Positions 1-11,387 of a stretch of DNA of 51,491 nt are shown here, piece by piece. The translations under genes and the position numbers were made by a program. Source of the DNA: Chara braunii (Eukaryota; Streptophyta; Charophyceae; Charales; Characeae); the NCBI GenBank assembly GCA_003427395.1, contig BFEA01000054.1:4151026-4202516 (forward strand), written 5' to 3'. Positions within the stretch are counted from its first letter, which is position 1. Each line of letters starts with the position of its first letter. The notes beneath the pieces were generated by a model, which saw nothing but the letters and a program-made list of their open reading frames with translations, had not been told where the DNA came from and made no database searches.

Positions 1-52
1 CATACTACCATCAAGAGCAAGTGGCACATCATCACACAACTGCTCTCGCGCA

Positions 53-96
53 GCCCCCTATTGCTCTCTCATTCTCTCTCACTCTCTCTCACTCAC

Positions 97-168
<72 letters not shown>

Positions 169-170
169 AC
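53..170. repeat. (CT)n microsatellite
   Basis: An uninterrupted CT dinucleotide run occupies about 103-165, inside a longer CT-rich tract; shorter CT-rich stretches recur at 296-380. The Leu/Ser- and Glu/Arg-rich reading frames over it are simple products of the repeat, not genes. Confidence 0.95.
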
Positions 171-1240
171 TTACACAGTGTGCTTGCGAATCCCCCATCA
201 TTTCTCCATGATCTAGCTGATTCCTTGTCTGATGAACCTGACCTCGCTTAGGGCCAGGTGCAAAGAATTTTGTAAACGGGAAAGCAGAGTTGGGCACGCT
301 CTCTCTCAGTCACANTGTCTCTCTCTCACCCATCCGTCCTCTCTCGCTCCCCTTCTCTCACACACTATCGCCCGCTCTCTGACTGGCTGCTTCACTCACC
401 TGTCCGAGTTTGATTCGTCATTCCTGCCAGGCAGGCTAGTTTCCAGACTCGAACTTGAAAGTGCATGGACGTGAACAGAGTCATGTATATATGGCTTGGA
501 AATGTGAAAAAGAACGTGCGGACTCTCTCTCTCCTGTTTCCCTGCATAGCTTGGATGACTCTACCACCTTTTTCCCTGCGCCGTGTGTTCAAGTCTGGAT
601 GTACCTGGTCATGATTAGGTCCAGGAGGATGGGATTTTAATAAAATTAATAATAATATATATTTTTCCTCCAGCTAGCCAGCGCTGTCCCCACTAGTCTA
701 TCACCCGCTGGTTTGCTGACTCTCTTCCTCGCATCTGCCTGTTCTCTGATTCGAGTGCACACCCTCACACACACACACACAGTCTCTCACTCCCGCCGTG
801 CAGTCCCCTTCTCTCTCACTCTCCCTCTCACACGCGAGTAACCGCCTGAGTGCCGACGCGTCTCCCCCGTGCTTGCAATGCTCNGCAACANNTGTGNGTC
901 GGGTACGCCTGGCATGCCATCCACCAGTCCTCTCCCCTCATCCCCCGTGCAACAGTCTGCGCATCGATGTTTCCACCCTGAGCCCGGTATCACGGGTACG
1001 CCTTGCACACTGTCCCCCTTTCTCCTCTGTCCGGCCCTATATTCATTCAGCATCTGCTTGTACAGCCGAGACCATCGGCACCAGGCTCAGCACAGGCTCA
1101 ATGCGGGTGGTACGTGAGCACCGCCCTCGAGCCAACAGATGGGTGTCGTAGTACCAAGGCCCTTAAGGCCCAGGCACGTCACAACCAGGCCAGTTCTCAG
1201 TTAATCCGCTGGTCAGTTGCGCCTGAATGTCTATCCCCAC
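171..1240. other. no gene seen; CT/CA-rich low complexity with ambiguous bases
   Basis: I see no coding potential here. The stretch is pyrimidine-rich, has a short CA run near 767-781, and carries isolated Ns at 315, 884, 891, 892 and 897, so base quality is doubtful. Confidence 0.6.
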
Positions 1241-1244
1241 TGCA

Positions 1245-1935
1245 GTAGCCGATTCCGCTGGTTCCGGGGCCGGACTCAAACAATCATTCAGAAATAGGGA
1301 CCACGGACCTGCTGCCACATATGGGCGAGCAACATGCCGTACTATCCCGAACCTGAATAGCCTGCACTGCACTGGTGCCGAGTCTGACCGAACCTGAAGA
1401 GCAGAGCTGGGCTGCTGTATCACGCCATCTAAGGACCGTGCAGCCAAGATGTTAAAGTTTCAACCCTGTCATAAACTGCTGTAGTGGCCGAGGCCAGGTA
1501 ATAAATCGCCGCAGTGTCCCAAACCTGAGTATAAGTCACGGTAACGACACCGAAGCTGAAACGAGGTATCACGGTAGGAGCGAGTCCGAAATAAACTGAT
1601 GTTGAACCCGAAGCAACTGTCGTACCGGTTCCGGCCCTGGAAATGAATTACTACTGTGCCCGCAATATGTCTCGGTAATGGCCTCAATCCTGAAACAAAC
1701 TGCCGTGGTAGCGCCGAACGTGAAATAAGTACCCGTAATGGCGCCGATTCGGGAATAACTGCTGTTAAGGTCCCGTACTTGAAATAAGCCTCCATAGTGT
1801 TGCCGAGCGTGAAAATGCTATCGTGGGATGTGCCAAACCGACGCCGACCCTGAAATGTGGCGGCGCAGCGGTTCCGGACCGCGGCTGACTCCAAACCTGA
1901 AATAAACTGTCGTAGGGGTTCTGGTCATAAACATA
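1245..1935. repeat. degenerate 30-bp minisatellite
   Basis: A unit of about 30 bp recurs head to tail, starting near TGAAATAAACTGCCGTAG and continuing TGGCGCCGAACC. It is clearest from 1692 to 1830, where successive units are 28-31 bp; spacing degrades towards both ends. Because 30 is a multiple of three, a 141-codon frame stays open on the minus strand (1469-1894), but it has no recognisable protein features and I read it as non-coding. Confidence 0.7.
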
Positions 1936-1989
1936 GATCACCGCTGCGTCCCCAGGGTCGCCGTGCCCATACCGAACCAGAAACACGCC

Positions 1990-2845
1990 GGACTCCGTAG
2001 GATGCAGCCATAACAGCGTAGAATCTCTTTGAATCCACTTACTTATACCAAGCTACATCCCATACTCTCTACCCAAGGTAGCACCACCCCATGTGGTCCA
2101 TGCGACTCCCGCTCTCAGAACACCCCAACTGTGGCAACGTTAGTATTCAGGNAACANGGAAAGNGANGCAGGATTCCTCGACCATCAGCAGAAGTGAAAA
2201 CTGTTAGAATCCGGGGAAAATGATCAATCCAGGGTCAGTGCTGACGGCGGGNATTCAAGGCGAAATAAGGCCAATCTCTCAATAGTCGTGGGTTCCCGCC
2301 CCTTTCATCGTTTTTTTTTTTTTTTTTTTTTTTTCCTTCTCCTTAATTCTATTGTCGGAAATACCAAATCAACCGTAAATTCCCCAAAATTAAATTCCGA
2401 GAAAGTTTAAATAAATGGCCGAATTTCTTTTGTTTCTTTCCTCTTTTTCCATGTTTAATCTTTTTCTATGTTTTTAATTTCTCTGTCGGGAACACAAAAT
2501 AACAAGGATATTCCCCCTAGAATCAAATGCCGCGAAAAATAAAGAAATTAAGGGATATTATATTTTTCCTTCCCCCACTTCTGGCCTTGATCCCTTTTCC
2601 CCATCTTTAATTGTGGTACTAATATGGACAAAAAATTGAGGCTTCATTTCGGCCCCGCTCGCGCCTAGTGCGGCCACTCATCTCGTCGTCTTTGAGGGTT
2701 GCTCGTAAAGTTCAGCGCGCCCAAAATCAGGGGTGCCCTGAGCTCCCCTAATTTTTGCTGCCTGGTCAACCCGGAGCACCGTCAAAACACGGACTTGTCT
2801 TTGAGCCTAAGACCCAAAACCCCAGATTTCAGGCGGCGCACTGCT
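1990..2845. other. no gene seen; AT-rich spacer with T-run
   Basis: Contains a 24-base T run (2311-2334) and two diverged copies of an AT-rich segment (about 2346-2440 and 2482-2560, both with 'attcccc' and 'ccgcgaaa/ccgagaaa' blocks). Ns lie at 2152, 2157, 2164, 2167 and 2252. The end near 2845 is where recognisable gypsy reverse transcriptase stops. Confidence 0.5.
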
Positions 2846-2847
2846 TG

Positions 2848-4436
2848 TGGCCGCCTGACAACGTCTCCAACACTTGTTGAAGGTGCTCAAGATGATCCTC
2901 CAATGTCCGGCTATAGACAAGAATGTCGTCTACGTAGACCAGCACAAACCGGTCCAACATTACACGACACTCGTTGGTCATTGCTACTTGAAAGGTCACC
3001 GGGGCGAGTCTTGAACACGGATTTGTAGCGATCGTTCGGCCGAATCGAAATCTGATGATATCCTGACTTCAAATCCAACTTAGAAAAATACTTTGCGTCA
3101 CCCAATTGCTTAAGAAGATCGTCGATACGAGGAAGAGGCCCCACATTCTTGACGGTTTGCGCGTTGAGCTTGCAGTAGTCAATGGACAATTGTAGATCCT
3201 TGTTCTTCTTCCGTACGAAGAGAACTGGTGCTCCATATGGGGAGCTACTACTAGCCTACTAGGGCAGATCTAACCCTTGTCCAACAAGTCATTGAGTTGC
3301 GTGTGAAGGACCGTAAGCTCCTCCTCGCTCATGCCATAAATGCAACCTTTCGGTGGCACAACGCCGGCCTCAAGAATGATCTCGTGAGAGATCGTCCGAT
3401 TCGGCACCACACCGGTAGGTGATTCGAAGATGTCGGCAAACTCGTCAAGCAACCGCACCACACGGCGGTCCGAAGACAAGTCCGTGGGTGAAGAGTTGGC
3501 TACCTCGACGGTCCGTAGGAAACATAGGCCTATCTCGTCGGGCTGCTCGTAAGCGCAAGTAGTCCGGAACGACTTGGCAGTCACCACTTGGCACCCGATC
3601 GAAGGGTGTGGAAGAGGAATAGTACACAACACTTCGGGGCCAAAGGCATCCCGAACGGTAAGAGTCCGCTGGTGGAAGTTGACCGTGTGATCCGCACTTG
3701 CAAGCCAAAGCATTCCCAAAATGATATCGAAGTCCGTGTCCAAAATGTCGAACATCACCGGTTCACATGCAAAAGGTGCGAAATATACCGGTACGGCCTC
3801 GATGTAATGGTCAATAAGTTGCTGCGTCCTTCCGTCCGCCAACTTGATTGCCGTCGCGTTTGCCTTCCTCCGAACTTGTGCGTCAAGACCAGCCCTTTGC
3901 ACAAAGGTTTGGCTCATGAAATTGTGAGATGCGCCACTATCCAGTGAAGCGTTGTAGGACGCTTGCCCAACCTGGATGCAAACATAGACGAGTGGTGAGT
4001 TGTTGTCATCGTACCGCTGCTTGCGAAACTCGCGGGCCACCATGGTACCATACGTGAGAATGTCCCCCACCGCGACTTCGTCATCCGTCGACGAAGTTGG
4101 TGGTGCATAGAAGGATAAGTGTGTGTGGAGATGAGTGCATAATGTTGTGCATTGCGGTCCCGGCAAGCGGCCCATGATCGGGAGAGGAAGCCATGCGAAA
4201 TCCTCCGACGTGAGTGAGTCCAAGACCTCTATGTTGAACTCGCACGCTGAATCCCGTGAAGAACCACTCGAAGACGATAAGTCGCCACTGCCGGACAGAG
4301 AAGATGCCGCACACACGTCTTGTCCTTGAGCATGAGTACCCAGTGTAGGAACGAGTTGGGCAGCATAGTCCTCATAAGAATATAGAAGAGGGGGACTATC
4401 GACTTCTGCATGTGCCTTGGAACGAAGGGCGATCAC
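2848..4436 (-). pseudogene. gypsy pol fragment: aspartic protease and partial reverse transcriptase
   Basis: The frame 4436-3270 encodes a pepsin-like retroviral protease domain. The active-site loop reads SLDSGASHNF (about residues 165-175; the usual DTGA is DSGA, common in gypsy elements), with a later ILGMLWLAS segment. The linker into RT ends LLDKG and meets a stop at 3270. Past that stop and a frameshift, RT resumes (SPYGAPVLF near 3240, then IDYCKLNA at about 3189) and shows FSKLDLKSGYHQI. Next to KTRP, about 17 residues that should hold MPFGLTNAP are missing, with a frame change. The catalytic YVDD is intact at 2925-2936. Coding similarity ends near 2848. It is a pseudogene; the family assignment is secure. 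Confidence 0.85.
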
Positions 4437-4495
4437 TCGTGAAGTGACCGGTTCCGAAGGCGTCGGGAGTGTTGTCGATTCACTCCCGACGGTGC

Positions 4496-6048
4496 TCAGT
4501 TTTCCGNTTTGCCTTTGCCTTTCGACGGGCAGCCCACTGTCTCGTGGAGATCGTTGTTACACCACAGACCATAGCGGCATCTTGTGCGTGCCTTGCACAC
4601 CTGTTCGGAGAGACCATAGTGGGACCGTGGGGCTGGAGCTATTGCGCCGAGCCTGGGGATAGATGCGGTGTTTGTCTTCGTCTTGCCACGTCCTCGGCCT
4701 TTGCTGGGGCGGCCACCATCCTGGGAAGCTGCGAGTTTGTCCCCTTCATTGGCATACACGGCCTCGCTAGAAGGGTCGGTTGGCGTTGCCGCCACGACCA
4801 CAACCACTTTCGATCGATGTTGATCTCTGCTCGGGCCTGTCGCAGACGAACGGTTGAGGTTCTTAGCCTCCTTGTCTGTGACAATAATCTGCGCGGCCTT
4901 GTCGAAGAGCTCCGCCGTTGTCGCCAGGGTGTCCTCGACGTGAGTCAAGGTGTTGCTCAACACCGGACACGACCTCGGGATGAAGTAGTGTTTGACGGCC
5001 TTGAAGCCCATTCGAATGTTTGGGACAGATGTCAAGCGTTGCTACTCGGCAATCTAGTCAACACTCGGCAACGTGCCTTGTTCGAAGGTCATCAATTTGT
5101 CAATTGCCTTGATCTCCGGCCGCTCTACTTGGAACCGCTTATGCCACGCCGCCTTTAGATCATCCTAGTTGACCTTGGTGTACAAGTCGGCAGCTACCAC
5201 CCCGTACTTGGACAAGAGATTGACCAACCATGCTTGCCACGCGCCCCCCGATCGAGAGTATAAGTATGTGTGATGCCTGTCCTCGCTGATGTGGTGTAGC
5301 TGCAACTTGAGCTCGAACTTTCGGAACCACGGAATCGGGTCCGTCTTCGTCGAATCGCAGAAGATCTTCATGATCATCGAACCGTTGGAGTCGTCTCATG
5401 CGGTGCCAAACTCGGGTTGGCAGCGGCGGCACAGATCCGCTGCTCCAGTTGTTGCGTGGCGGTTTGCTGTGGCTGCGTGTCGTCCTTGAGAGCTCCGACG
5501 TCGATCTCCAGTGTATTGAGGCGATTGAAGGTATTGGAGGAGCTGGCATCGGGGGCGGCGACGGGTCGTTGCTCCAACTGCTGGAGGCGGCTGTTGAGTT
5601 GAGTTAACGCCTGGTTGTGCGTCTGATCCGCGTCGTCGAGGCTGTGGATGTCCTCCTGCTGTGCAATGCACGTTCCCAGGAGATCCATGAAATGGAAAAT
5701 GAGTAGAGCGATCTTGCTTTCACTCTCTTCCATCTTACCATTCTCGGCCTCGGCTCGCCAGTCCGCTGCCATTGTGAGCAAAGCTCGCTCTCCATTGAAT
5801 ATCTTCTCACGTTGTTGATTTCGTTCTTCATCGGCAGCCTTTGCTGCTGCCTCGTCTTGCTGGCGCTGCTGTTCGATTGCCAACAGACGTGCCTCCTTGG
5901 CGTCCTTTGCCTTCTTCTTCTCTGCGGATGCTACCTCATCTGCCCGTTTCTTGGCTTCAGTAAACAAAGCCGTCATCCGGGCCAGATAGGCCTCGGCTGT
6001 TTGCCCGGGCTTCTGATCCATATCGGCTGTTTGTAAGCGCGTGAGCAT
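4496..6048 (-). pseudogene. gypsy gag polyprotein remnant
   Basis: The first frame (6048-5374; likely ATG 6021, protein start MDQKPGQTAEAYL) is an Ala/Glu/Gln/Lys-rich coiled-coil region of about 215 residues. After a frameshift near 5375 comes a retrotransposon-gag core (DPIPWFRKFELKL, about 5340-5300, then DDLKAAWHKRF across the stop at 5163). A third frame (5035-4496) carries the C-terminal part, with a basic GRGRGK segment and a Cys/His cluster (CRYGLWCNNDLHETVGC) like a CCHC zinc knuckle. Gag packages the RNA in the cytoplasmic particle. At least one frameshift and two stops make it non-functional. The wording resembles, from memory, gag proteins common in Chara. Confidence 0.8.
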
Positions 6049-6059
6049 AGATCAGGCCC

Positions 6060-6232
6060 GACTCGGAGGACTGCTGACGTGGCACTCCCTGCTGCTGATG
6101 TGGCACTGCTGTCGGCTGATGTGTCCTGCTGATGCAGCCTGCTGACGTGGTCTGCTGACGTGGCCTGATGATGTGGTCTGCTGACGTGGCCTGCTGACGT
6201 GGCCTGCTGATGTGGCCTGCTTACATGGCAAC
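6060..6232. repeat. short tandem repeat, unit about 15 bp (GCTGACGTGGCCT)
   Basis: Ten or more degenerate units of TGCTGACGTGGCC / TGCTGATGTGGTC follow one another in the gypsy leader just upstream of gag (minus-strand sense). Confidence 0.85.
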
Positions 6233-6239
6233 TACCAAT

Positions 6240-7010
6240 GCCGCCGCAGGGGGTACCTGGAGACACAGAGAGAAGATAAGACCAGAGGGGGCAACAACAT
6301 AGGTAAGGGCGTGGGTGGAATAAATCGCCCAGATAAGGAGCCACTAATCAAAAAAGAAAAGTTCGAACTTTTGCAAAGAAAAGAATTCGAGAAAAATAAA
6401 AATCCCGAGTTTTGCAAGTTCAGTAGGTCTCCCAATCTCCCTTGAAGTGCGAAATTGTCAATGAGAAGAAAAAAAAAAATAGAGTTTCAGACTGCCAATG
6501 ATTATCAGATAGCGAAAAATTGAAAATCATAGAACTGCGAATACAAAGAATTCCGAAAAGAAAATAAAAAATATTCGGAATTACTTAGATAAGAGTACGT
6601 GCGGTTTGAAAAATAATAATTGCAAGAGGGATTTCCCGTATCGTTTTCAAAAAAACGAATTTCGGAAAAAAATATTCCGGATTTCCAAATAACGGGAAAT
6701 TGCAAAAGGAAATCGAAATTTCTAAAAAAACGATATTCCAGATTTCCAACGACGAAATTTCAAATTTTCAGAAGAAAAACAAAAACGGAAATTTCAGGTG
6801 TTGCGCTATTGCGATTTTCCACAACAGAAATAGCGGGAAAACAAAATCCAAGGAAAAAAAATATATATATATATTTTCGGCAGTGAACTCAAAATCGTGA
6901 TTTTGGGTGCTAATTAGTGTGCTCTAATCAATCAATCAATCAATCAAGACTAATCAACTAATTAGTCCCCGCACACGTGTCAGATCAGGTTGTTCTGATT
7001 CATGTGCGAT
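6240..7010. other. gypsy leader, AT-rich, no gene seen
   Basis: Purine-rich on the plus strand (many AAAATTCCGAAA-type strings), a TA run at 6861-6873 and a perfect (AATC)n run near 6926-6949. No credible open reading frame. Its position between the primer-binding-site candidate and gag suggests an untranslated leader. Confidence 0.5.
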
Positions 7011-7024
7011 GTTCCGATACCAAC
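7011..7024 (-). other. primer-binding-site candidate (tRNA-iMet-like)
   Basis: The minus strand reads GTTGGTATCGGAAC directly after TGTTAC/GTAACA at 7025-7030. Plant LTR retrotransposons commonly have TGGTATCAGAGC here, complementary to the initiator Met tRNA; this is a close variant at the right place relative to gag. It would fix the inner edge of the 5' LTR at 7025. Confidence 0.55.
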
Positions 7025-8040
7025 TGTTACATGCCCAGTTGGGCAATGTACATATCTAACCAAGGATCCGCAATGTGATGAAAATGACTGAATGGACAAT
7101 GAAGTGCTAGTGGAATCTCAACAAGCAGTGCACATCCTGATACATACAAAAATGGTGCTTTGTAGCGCAGTGGAAGACTTAGATATAAGTCCTGACTCAA
7201 CCGGGACTGACCTCTATCACGTAGTGCAAGACAGCGCAGCAGAACGCTAGAATACCAATGACCTTCCCAATCAATGTCGCAATGCAGACCAAACATACAT
7301 CATCCTCATCATAACGTGTGAAGGGGTCTGGCGCTACACACAGGAAGAATGCGCCACGTCCAGATCATACAGAGACGAAGAGGAGCGAATCAGACGAAGA
7401 AGAGGGGGGGAGATGGGAATGTCGTCAACACCAGGTCTTCGTTACAAGTCCCAAATAATCCCTCGTCGAAATGTCTCAAGCCCAATGTCGAGTCTGGATC
7501 CAAAGGTCTCCAATCCCGCTCTCTCGTAGTCTGCTGATGCAGTGAAGTCAGGTAGCGAGAGATGAGAGGGAGATGGTGAACTGAGAAGAGGAAGAAGAAG
7601 AACTCTCTCTCTCTCCCATGTGCCAGGTACTAACCTGTGAAGATGGCGCTGTGTTGCAGGTACCTCGAAGACGAAGCTGGAGCTATGGCGCTGCAGGTAA
7701 GTCTCCCTGGCCTTCGGCCAATCTCCCTCTCTCCAGTACTACTCTAGCTCCTACTAGCGCCCAGCGCTGAAGACTACTGCTAACGCTAGTACTCCTGCAA
7801 CGCTCCTCCAGAGTGCTGCTGCCGAATCCTGAAGACTACCTCCTGCCTCCTGAACTGCACGTGAAGTGCCTGGGAAGTCCCTATGAGGCTATGAACTACC
7901 TGCAGCCCGCAGGGCGGGCCAGTTCTATGTAGTGCTGGCCCGTCCAGGAGGCTGCTCTTGCCAATGCCAAAACGTGCCAGACCCTGGTGTTGAAACTCAA
8001 ACAAGGGTTGTATTGAAAACAGGCCCAAAATGGCCTGTGC
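7025..8040 (-). other. probable 5' LTR region of the gypsy element; no gene seen
   Basis: Starts (plus-strand reading) with TGTTACATGCCC beside the primer-binding-site candidate, as an LTR edge would. I found no matching TGTAACA end and no second LTR in the window, so the extent is unknown. A GA/CT-rich patch lies at 7560-7615. Small frames here show no protein features. Confidence 0.35.
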
Positions 8041-8295
8041 TAAAACCCTGGTCTGGTGCCTAAGTTTCAGGGCAGGTCGGTCTTATGAGGGCCTGAAAAT
8101 GGCCCTCCGTTTCAGGCTGAAAAGACTCAGGGCCCTCCAGGCCCTGCTTTAGGCTGAAACGAAACAGGGGCTGTAGGCCCTTGTTTTTGGCTTTCAGGCT
8201 GAAACGACACAGGGCTTGTAGGCCTTTGTTTTCAGGCTTTCAGGCTGAAAACATCACAGGCCTGAAAATGGCCCGTACAGCCTGTTGCAGGCGCA
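8041..8295. repeat. degenerate repeat rich in GGGCC and CAGGCTGAAA
   Basis: CAGGCTGAAA (or TTTCAGGCTGAAA) recurs at least four times, interleaved with CAGGGCC/GGCCCT blocks, giving many short inverted repeats. It abuts the LINE-type tail at 8326. Confidence 0.7.
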
Positions 8296-8325
8296 ACATG
8301 TACCATTTTTTCTGATATCCTGCTC

Positions 8326-8564
8326 AGTTAATCCTCTGCGATCCAGAGTAATCAATGCTGACAGGTTTTTTCCAGATACTGATTATCTTTTGTCTTTCCT
8401 GATTTTCGTGAATCATTCTGTACAAGGGACGCTGGACCCGTTTTCCAGCAAGTGATGGTCCCCACCAATAGATGGAGCCTCTCCCCAGGTGCTAGTGGTG
8501 TCTGCTTTTACCAGCACCACTAGCACTGATGGGAGTGTCTTGTGTTAAAAAAAAAGAAAAAAAA
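8326..8564 (+). repeat. free-standing LINE-type 3' tail (copy a)
   Basis: Best example of the three-hairpin tail. Hairpin 1: CTCTG/CAGAG around 8334-8350. Hairpin 2: GCTGGA (8431-8436) with TCCAGC (8444-8449). Hairpin 3: a perfect 12-bp stem, GTGCTAGTGGTG (8489-8500) with CACCACTAGCAC (8515-8526). An A-rich tail follows at 8547-8564. No LINE coding sequence precedes it, so it is either a strongly 5'-truncated LINE copy or a SINE using the LINE tail. Confidence 0.8.
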
Positions 8565-8569
8565 GAATA

Positions 8570-9340
8570 ACCTCCTTTAACATCATCAGCCATGACGGAT
8601 AGATCTCACATGATCATCATCAAACAGACGGGAAGGTGGAGAGCTTGCTGCCCTTCACCCATTATTGCTTTATTTTACACCCCCTCACATCAGAAACCAC
8701 TGCATAGACCTGAGGCCATGATGTCCCAACAACGTTTTCCAACATTCACAACGCGGGCGACTGCCATAATGAAAATGGAAGCGATTGGCCACGTTGATGA
8801 GTAGCGCTAAGGAGAGAGCTGTGTAACCAGTATGTCAGTCTTCACCCAGGATTGTGCTAAACGGACTGTCATACGTGCAATTCCGTAGCTGCTGTTCAAA
8901 GATCAGTTTTTGTTGGCTGCGAAGAAAAAGGGAAGCTGCACTGAATGGAACTAGTTTTCAGTGGGATCTTCGACCTTATAGAATAGTTGAAAGAGGCTAC
9001 AAGATTAAGATTGTCAAGACTCAAATGACAGTCTGGTGCTCCATTACAGAAATTCAAACACGGTTGAGGTATTGTCATCACTAGTCTGGTGCTGGACTCT
9101 CTGATAGGAACGGTTGCCTTGGATTTTTTATTTTTTTTGTTCCCCCCCCCCCCAAAAAAAAAAAAAGAAAAACCCGGGCCTAGTGCTCAAGGCTTATATT
9201 TCCAATTAAGAACAGTCGAGGCCGGGGTCCTCACAGTCTACCAGGATGGGAACCGCTGGGAGCATTACCCAGTTTCACTTACGGGGATAGACCCCGCGGG
9301 GACCAGCCCCCGAAATGGACACGAATACCACTGTTGCCTG
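8570..9340. other. no gene seen
   Basis: Unique-looking spacer with a C-run followed by an A-run (about 9143-9165). A 76-codon frame at 8854-9084 has no recognisable features. Confidence 0.4.
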
Positions 9341-9360
9341 AACTTCTTCGATCCTCCCCT

Positions 9361-11387
9361 AATGCCTCCTTGTGGTACAGGTCAACCATCTGGGTGCTTG
9401 ATAAAACAGCTCTCCGCCCCCTGCAACGCCAGATAGCTGCATTTCTATGGAGGGGGGACCATGAGAAATAGAGAGTAATCAGTAGGGTGGCATGGCAGTC
9501 CATAATTCAACCTAAAAGCAAAAGGGGGCTGGGCATACTAGACCCAACAATACAGACTAAAGCGCTGACCCTACAATGGCTCAACCGCCTGCTATTTCGC
9601 CAAGATACGCCATGGACAGGGTTAGCCCTGGAACAAATTTTAAGGCCAGCCCCCGAAACGACGGCGGAGATCCACCCACTGACATGGCTGGAAAACAGGG
9701 GCTGGCCGATACCGCGAGGGTACCCCCACCACCAAGACCCCGGACTTAACTCACCAAGGAAACAGTCAAGAAACGATCTGCGAAACGATCACTTCTAGCC
9801 ATCCCTGTTGAAAACATGGAAATCCCTTCCCCTGCCTGACAAAAGCCAACCCGAGAGATGGGATGAGGTACTTCGCCAACCACTCTTTGACAATAGGAGA
9901 ATTGTTAACACCAGGGGTCAGGTCCTCCACTGCATGGAGTCTCCCTGGCGGGTGTGGGTAAAGAGAGGAGTAATGAGGATAAGTGATATTTGGGACCTGA
10001 CCAAAAGAGACTGGATAGACAAGGACCTCCTCAGACAAAAGCTGTGATACAACCATCAATCGGAAAGAGCTCTGGAGGAGGTAGTTGAAAGGATCCCCCT
10101 GAGTTGGTGGAAAATCCTCAGAAAAGGGCCCACTTTACAGGAAACAGACTGGGTGCAGGTCCACGGTAGCAAAAGGGAAATGGGGAGGGTAGTACGCTGT
10201 GACCCAGAAGGTCGAGTGACTGTGGATATATACACAATAGGATGGGACAACACCCTCCAAAGACCCGCCACAGATGAGACACGCTGCTACCAGGAGGAAG
10301 AGTTGACGCGAACTAGAGTACTTGAGGACAGGGATAAATGGGTGGTTTTCTCCCCCGGCACCCCGATTGTGCAGTTACCTCTAGACCCGATGGAGTGGTC
10401 ATGGACAGGGTTGGGAGGAAAAAGGAAGCCAGGCACCCAAACGCTACACAACATGTCAGTCAAATCAATGTACAGAATGCTTCGACCCAAAATCAATCTC
10501 CGAGACCAGGTAGAGACCAGATGGATGAAGCACTTAAATATCAGCAGAGCATCACTTCGGGGAGTCAAATGGTTCCACTTATCCAAAGGGAAACCTGCGA
10601 AATTGGCTTCTCTCCAATGGCAAGTGGACCACCGTTGCTTCTCGACAAATAATTGGCTGATAGACCGGACATCCCTGGAACAGACCGGACGTCCCTGGAA
10701 CAGACCGGACGGGCTCTACCTAGGTGCAAGTTGTGTTCTAGTTCATTCCCAGCTAGGAAAAGACCTGAAACAATAGAACACATTTTTCTGCAATGCCCGG
10801 GGACAGTCTGGCTCTGGCGCTGGTGGGACAGGATCTAGAACCAGCTAGAAACAACAACGCCCTGGCCATGGGACTGGAGGGTATTACTATTAGAAACATG
10901 GTATGCGGAACAAGCAGATGCCTTCACCCAAAATCTCTTTGAACTAGGACGCAGGGCAGTGATATGGGCACTTTGGTGCCGCCGCTGCACATACGAGATG
11001 GAGGGGGTGAGATTGGAAGGGCCGGAATTCACAGAAACCATACAGCAGCAAATCCAAATAGGAATAACAATACAATGGGAAGAAGCTAAACCACAGATCA
11101 GTCACTTACAAACACAAAAGGAAATCAATCAGAAAATTCAGGCCTTCAGTGCAAACTGGCTCGGGGGGAAGCATGGGGGAAAGATGGGGAGGGTGGAACG
11201 GGTAGGAGGAAATGGGGATCAGGGGAATGACCATGAGGGGAAGGGGCAATGCAAGGACTACCGGCTGATCTTTCATGAGTGGACTAAGGTGGATCCCACA
11301 ATCCCGATGAGAATGGCTAATGACTTCCCAGATCCCTTCCCCCCTACCTCCAACAGTATGGTAGAACTGGGGTGGTATGGGGAATAG
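9361..11387 (+). pseudogene. LINE A ORF2 C-terminal region
   Basis: Plus frame 1 from 9361 shows SLWYRSTIWVLDK, then AAFLWRGDHE and GGLGILDP-like GLGILDP, the post-RT region shared with LINEs B and C. Stops occur at 9460 (TAG), 9796 (TAG, where the other copies have Trp) and 10045 (TGA). The frame continues through RQPLFDNRRI, the VKSMYRMLRPKINLRDQ block and TNNWLIDRTSLEQ. A 20-bp tandem duplication (10667-10686, 10687-10706) then shifts the frame. Frame 3 continues with the zinc-like CKLC...HIFLQC motif, WLWRWWDRI, and the conserved C-terminus DYRLIFHEWTKVD...FPDPFPP, ending at 11387. In a live element this part would belong to the RT polyprotein; here it is dead. Confidence 0.85.
10667..10706 (+). 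repeat. 20-bp tandem duplication inside LINE A
   Basis: GGAC[A/G]TCCCTGGAACAGACC is present twice in a row, differing at one base. A 20-bp insertion is not a multiple of three and explains the frame change in the LINE A ORF. Confidence 0.9.

Larger units (their letters stand above)
2848..7025 (-). mobile_element. Ty3/gypsy LTR retrotransposon, truncated and decayed
   Basis: Read on the minus strand from 7025 down: a primer-binding-site candidate, a long AT-rich leader with a short tandem repeat, gag, protease and the first part of the reverse transcriptase. Homology stops just after the YVDD active site, so RNase H, integrase and the 3' LTR are absent. The order gag-protease-RT and the wording of the RT block place it in Ty3/gypsy. 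Stops and frameshifts interrupt every domain, so it cannot be autonomous. The 5' LTR should begin at 7025 and run to higher coordinates, but I could not find its outer end. Confidence 0.85.

Noticed and set aside
225-262. CTGATGA resembling a hammerhead core
   Set aside because: No GAAA partner, helix II or cleavage triplet follows at a suitable distance.
21-297. Ser/Leu-rich and Glu/Arg-rich reading frames on both strands
   Set aside because: They are translations of the (CT)n repeat and have no other features.
8854-9084. 76-codon ORF ending in RLRYCHH, similar to LINE B KLKYCHH
   Set aside because: Only five or six residues agree and nothing upstream aligns; probably chance.
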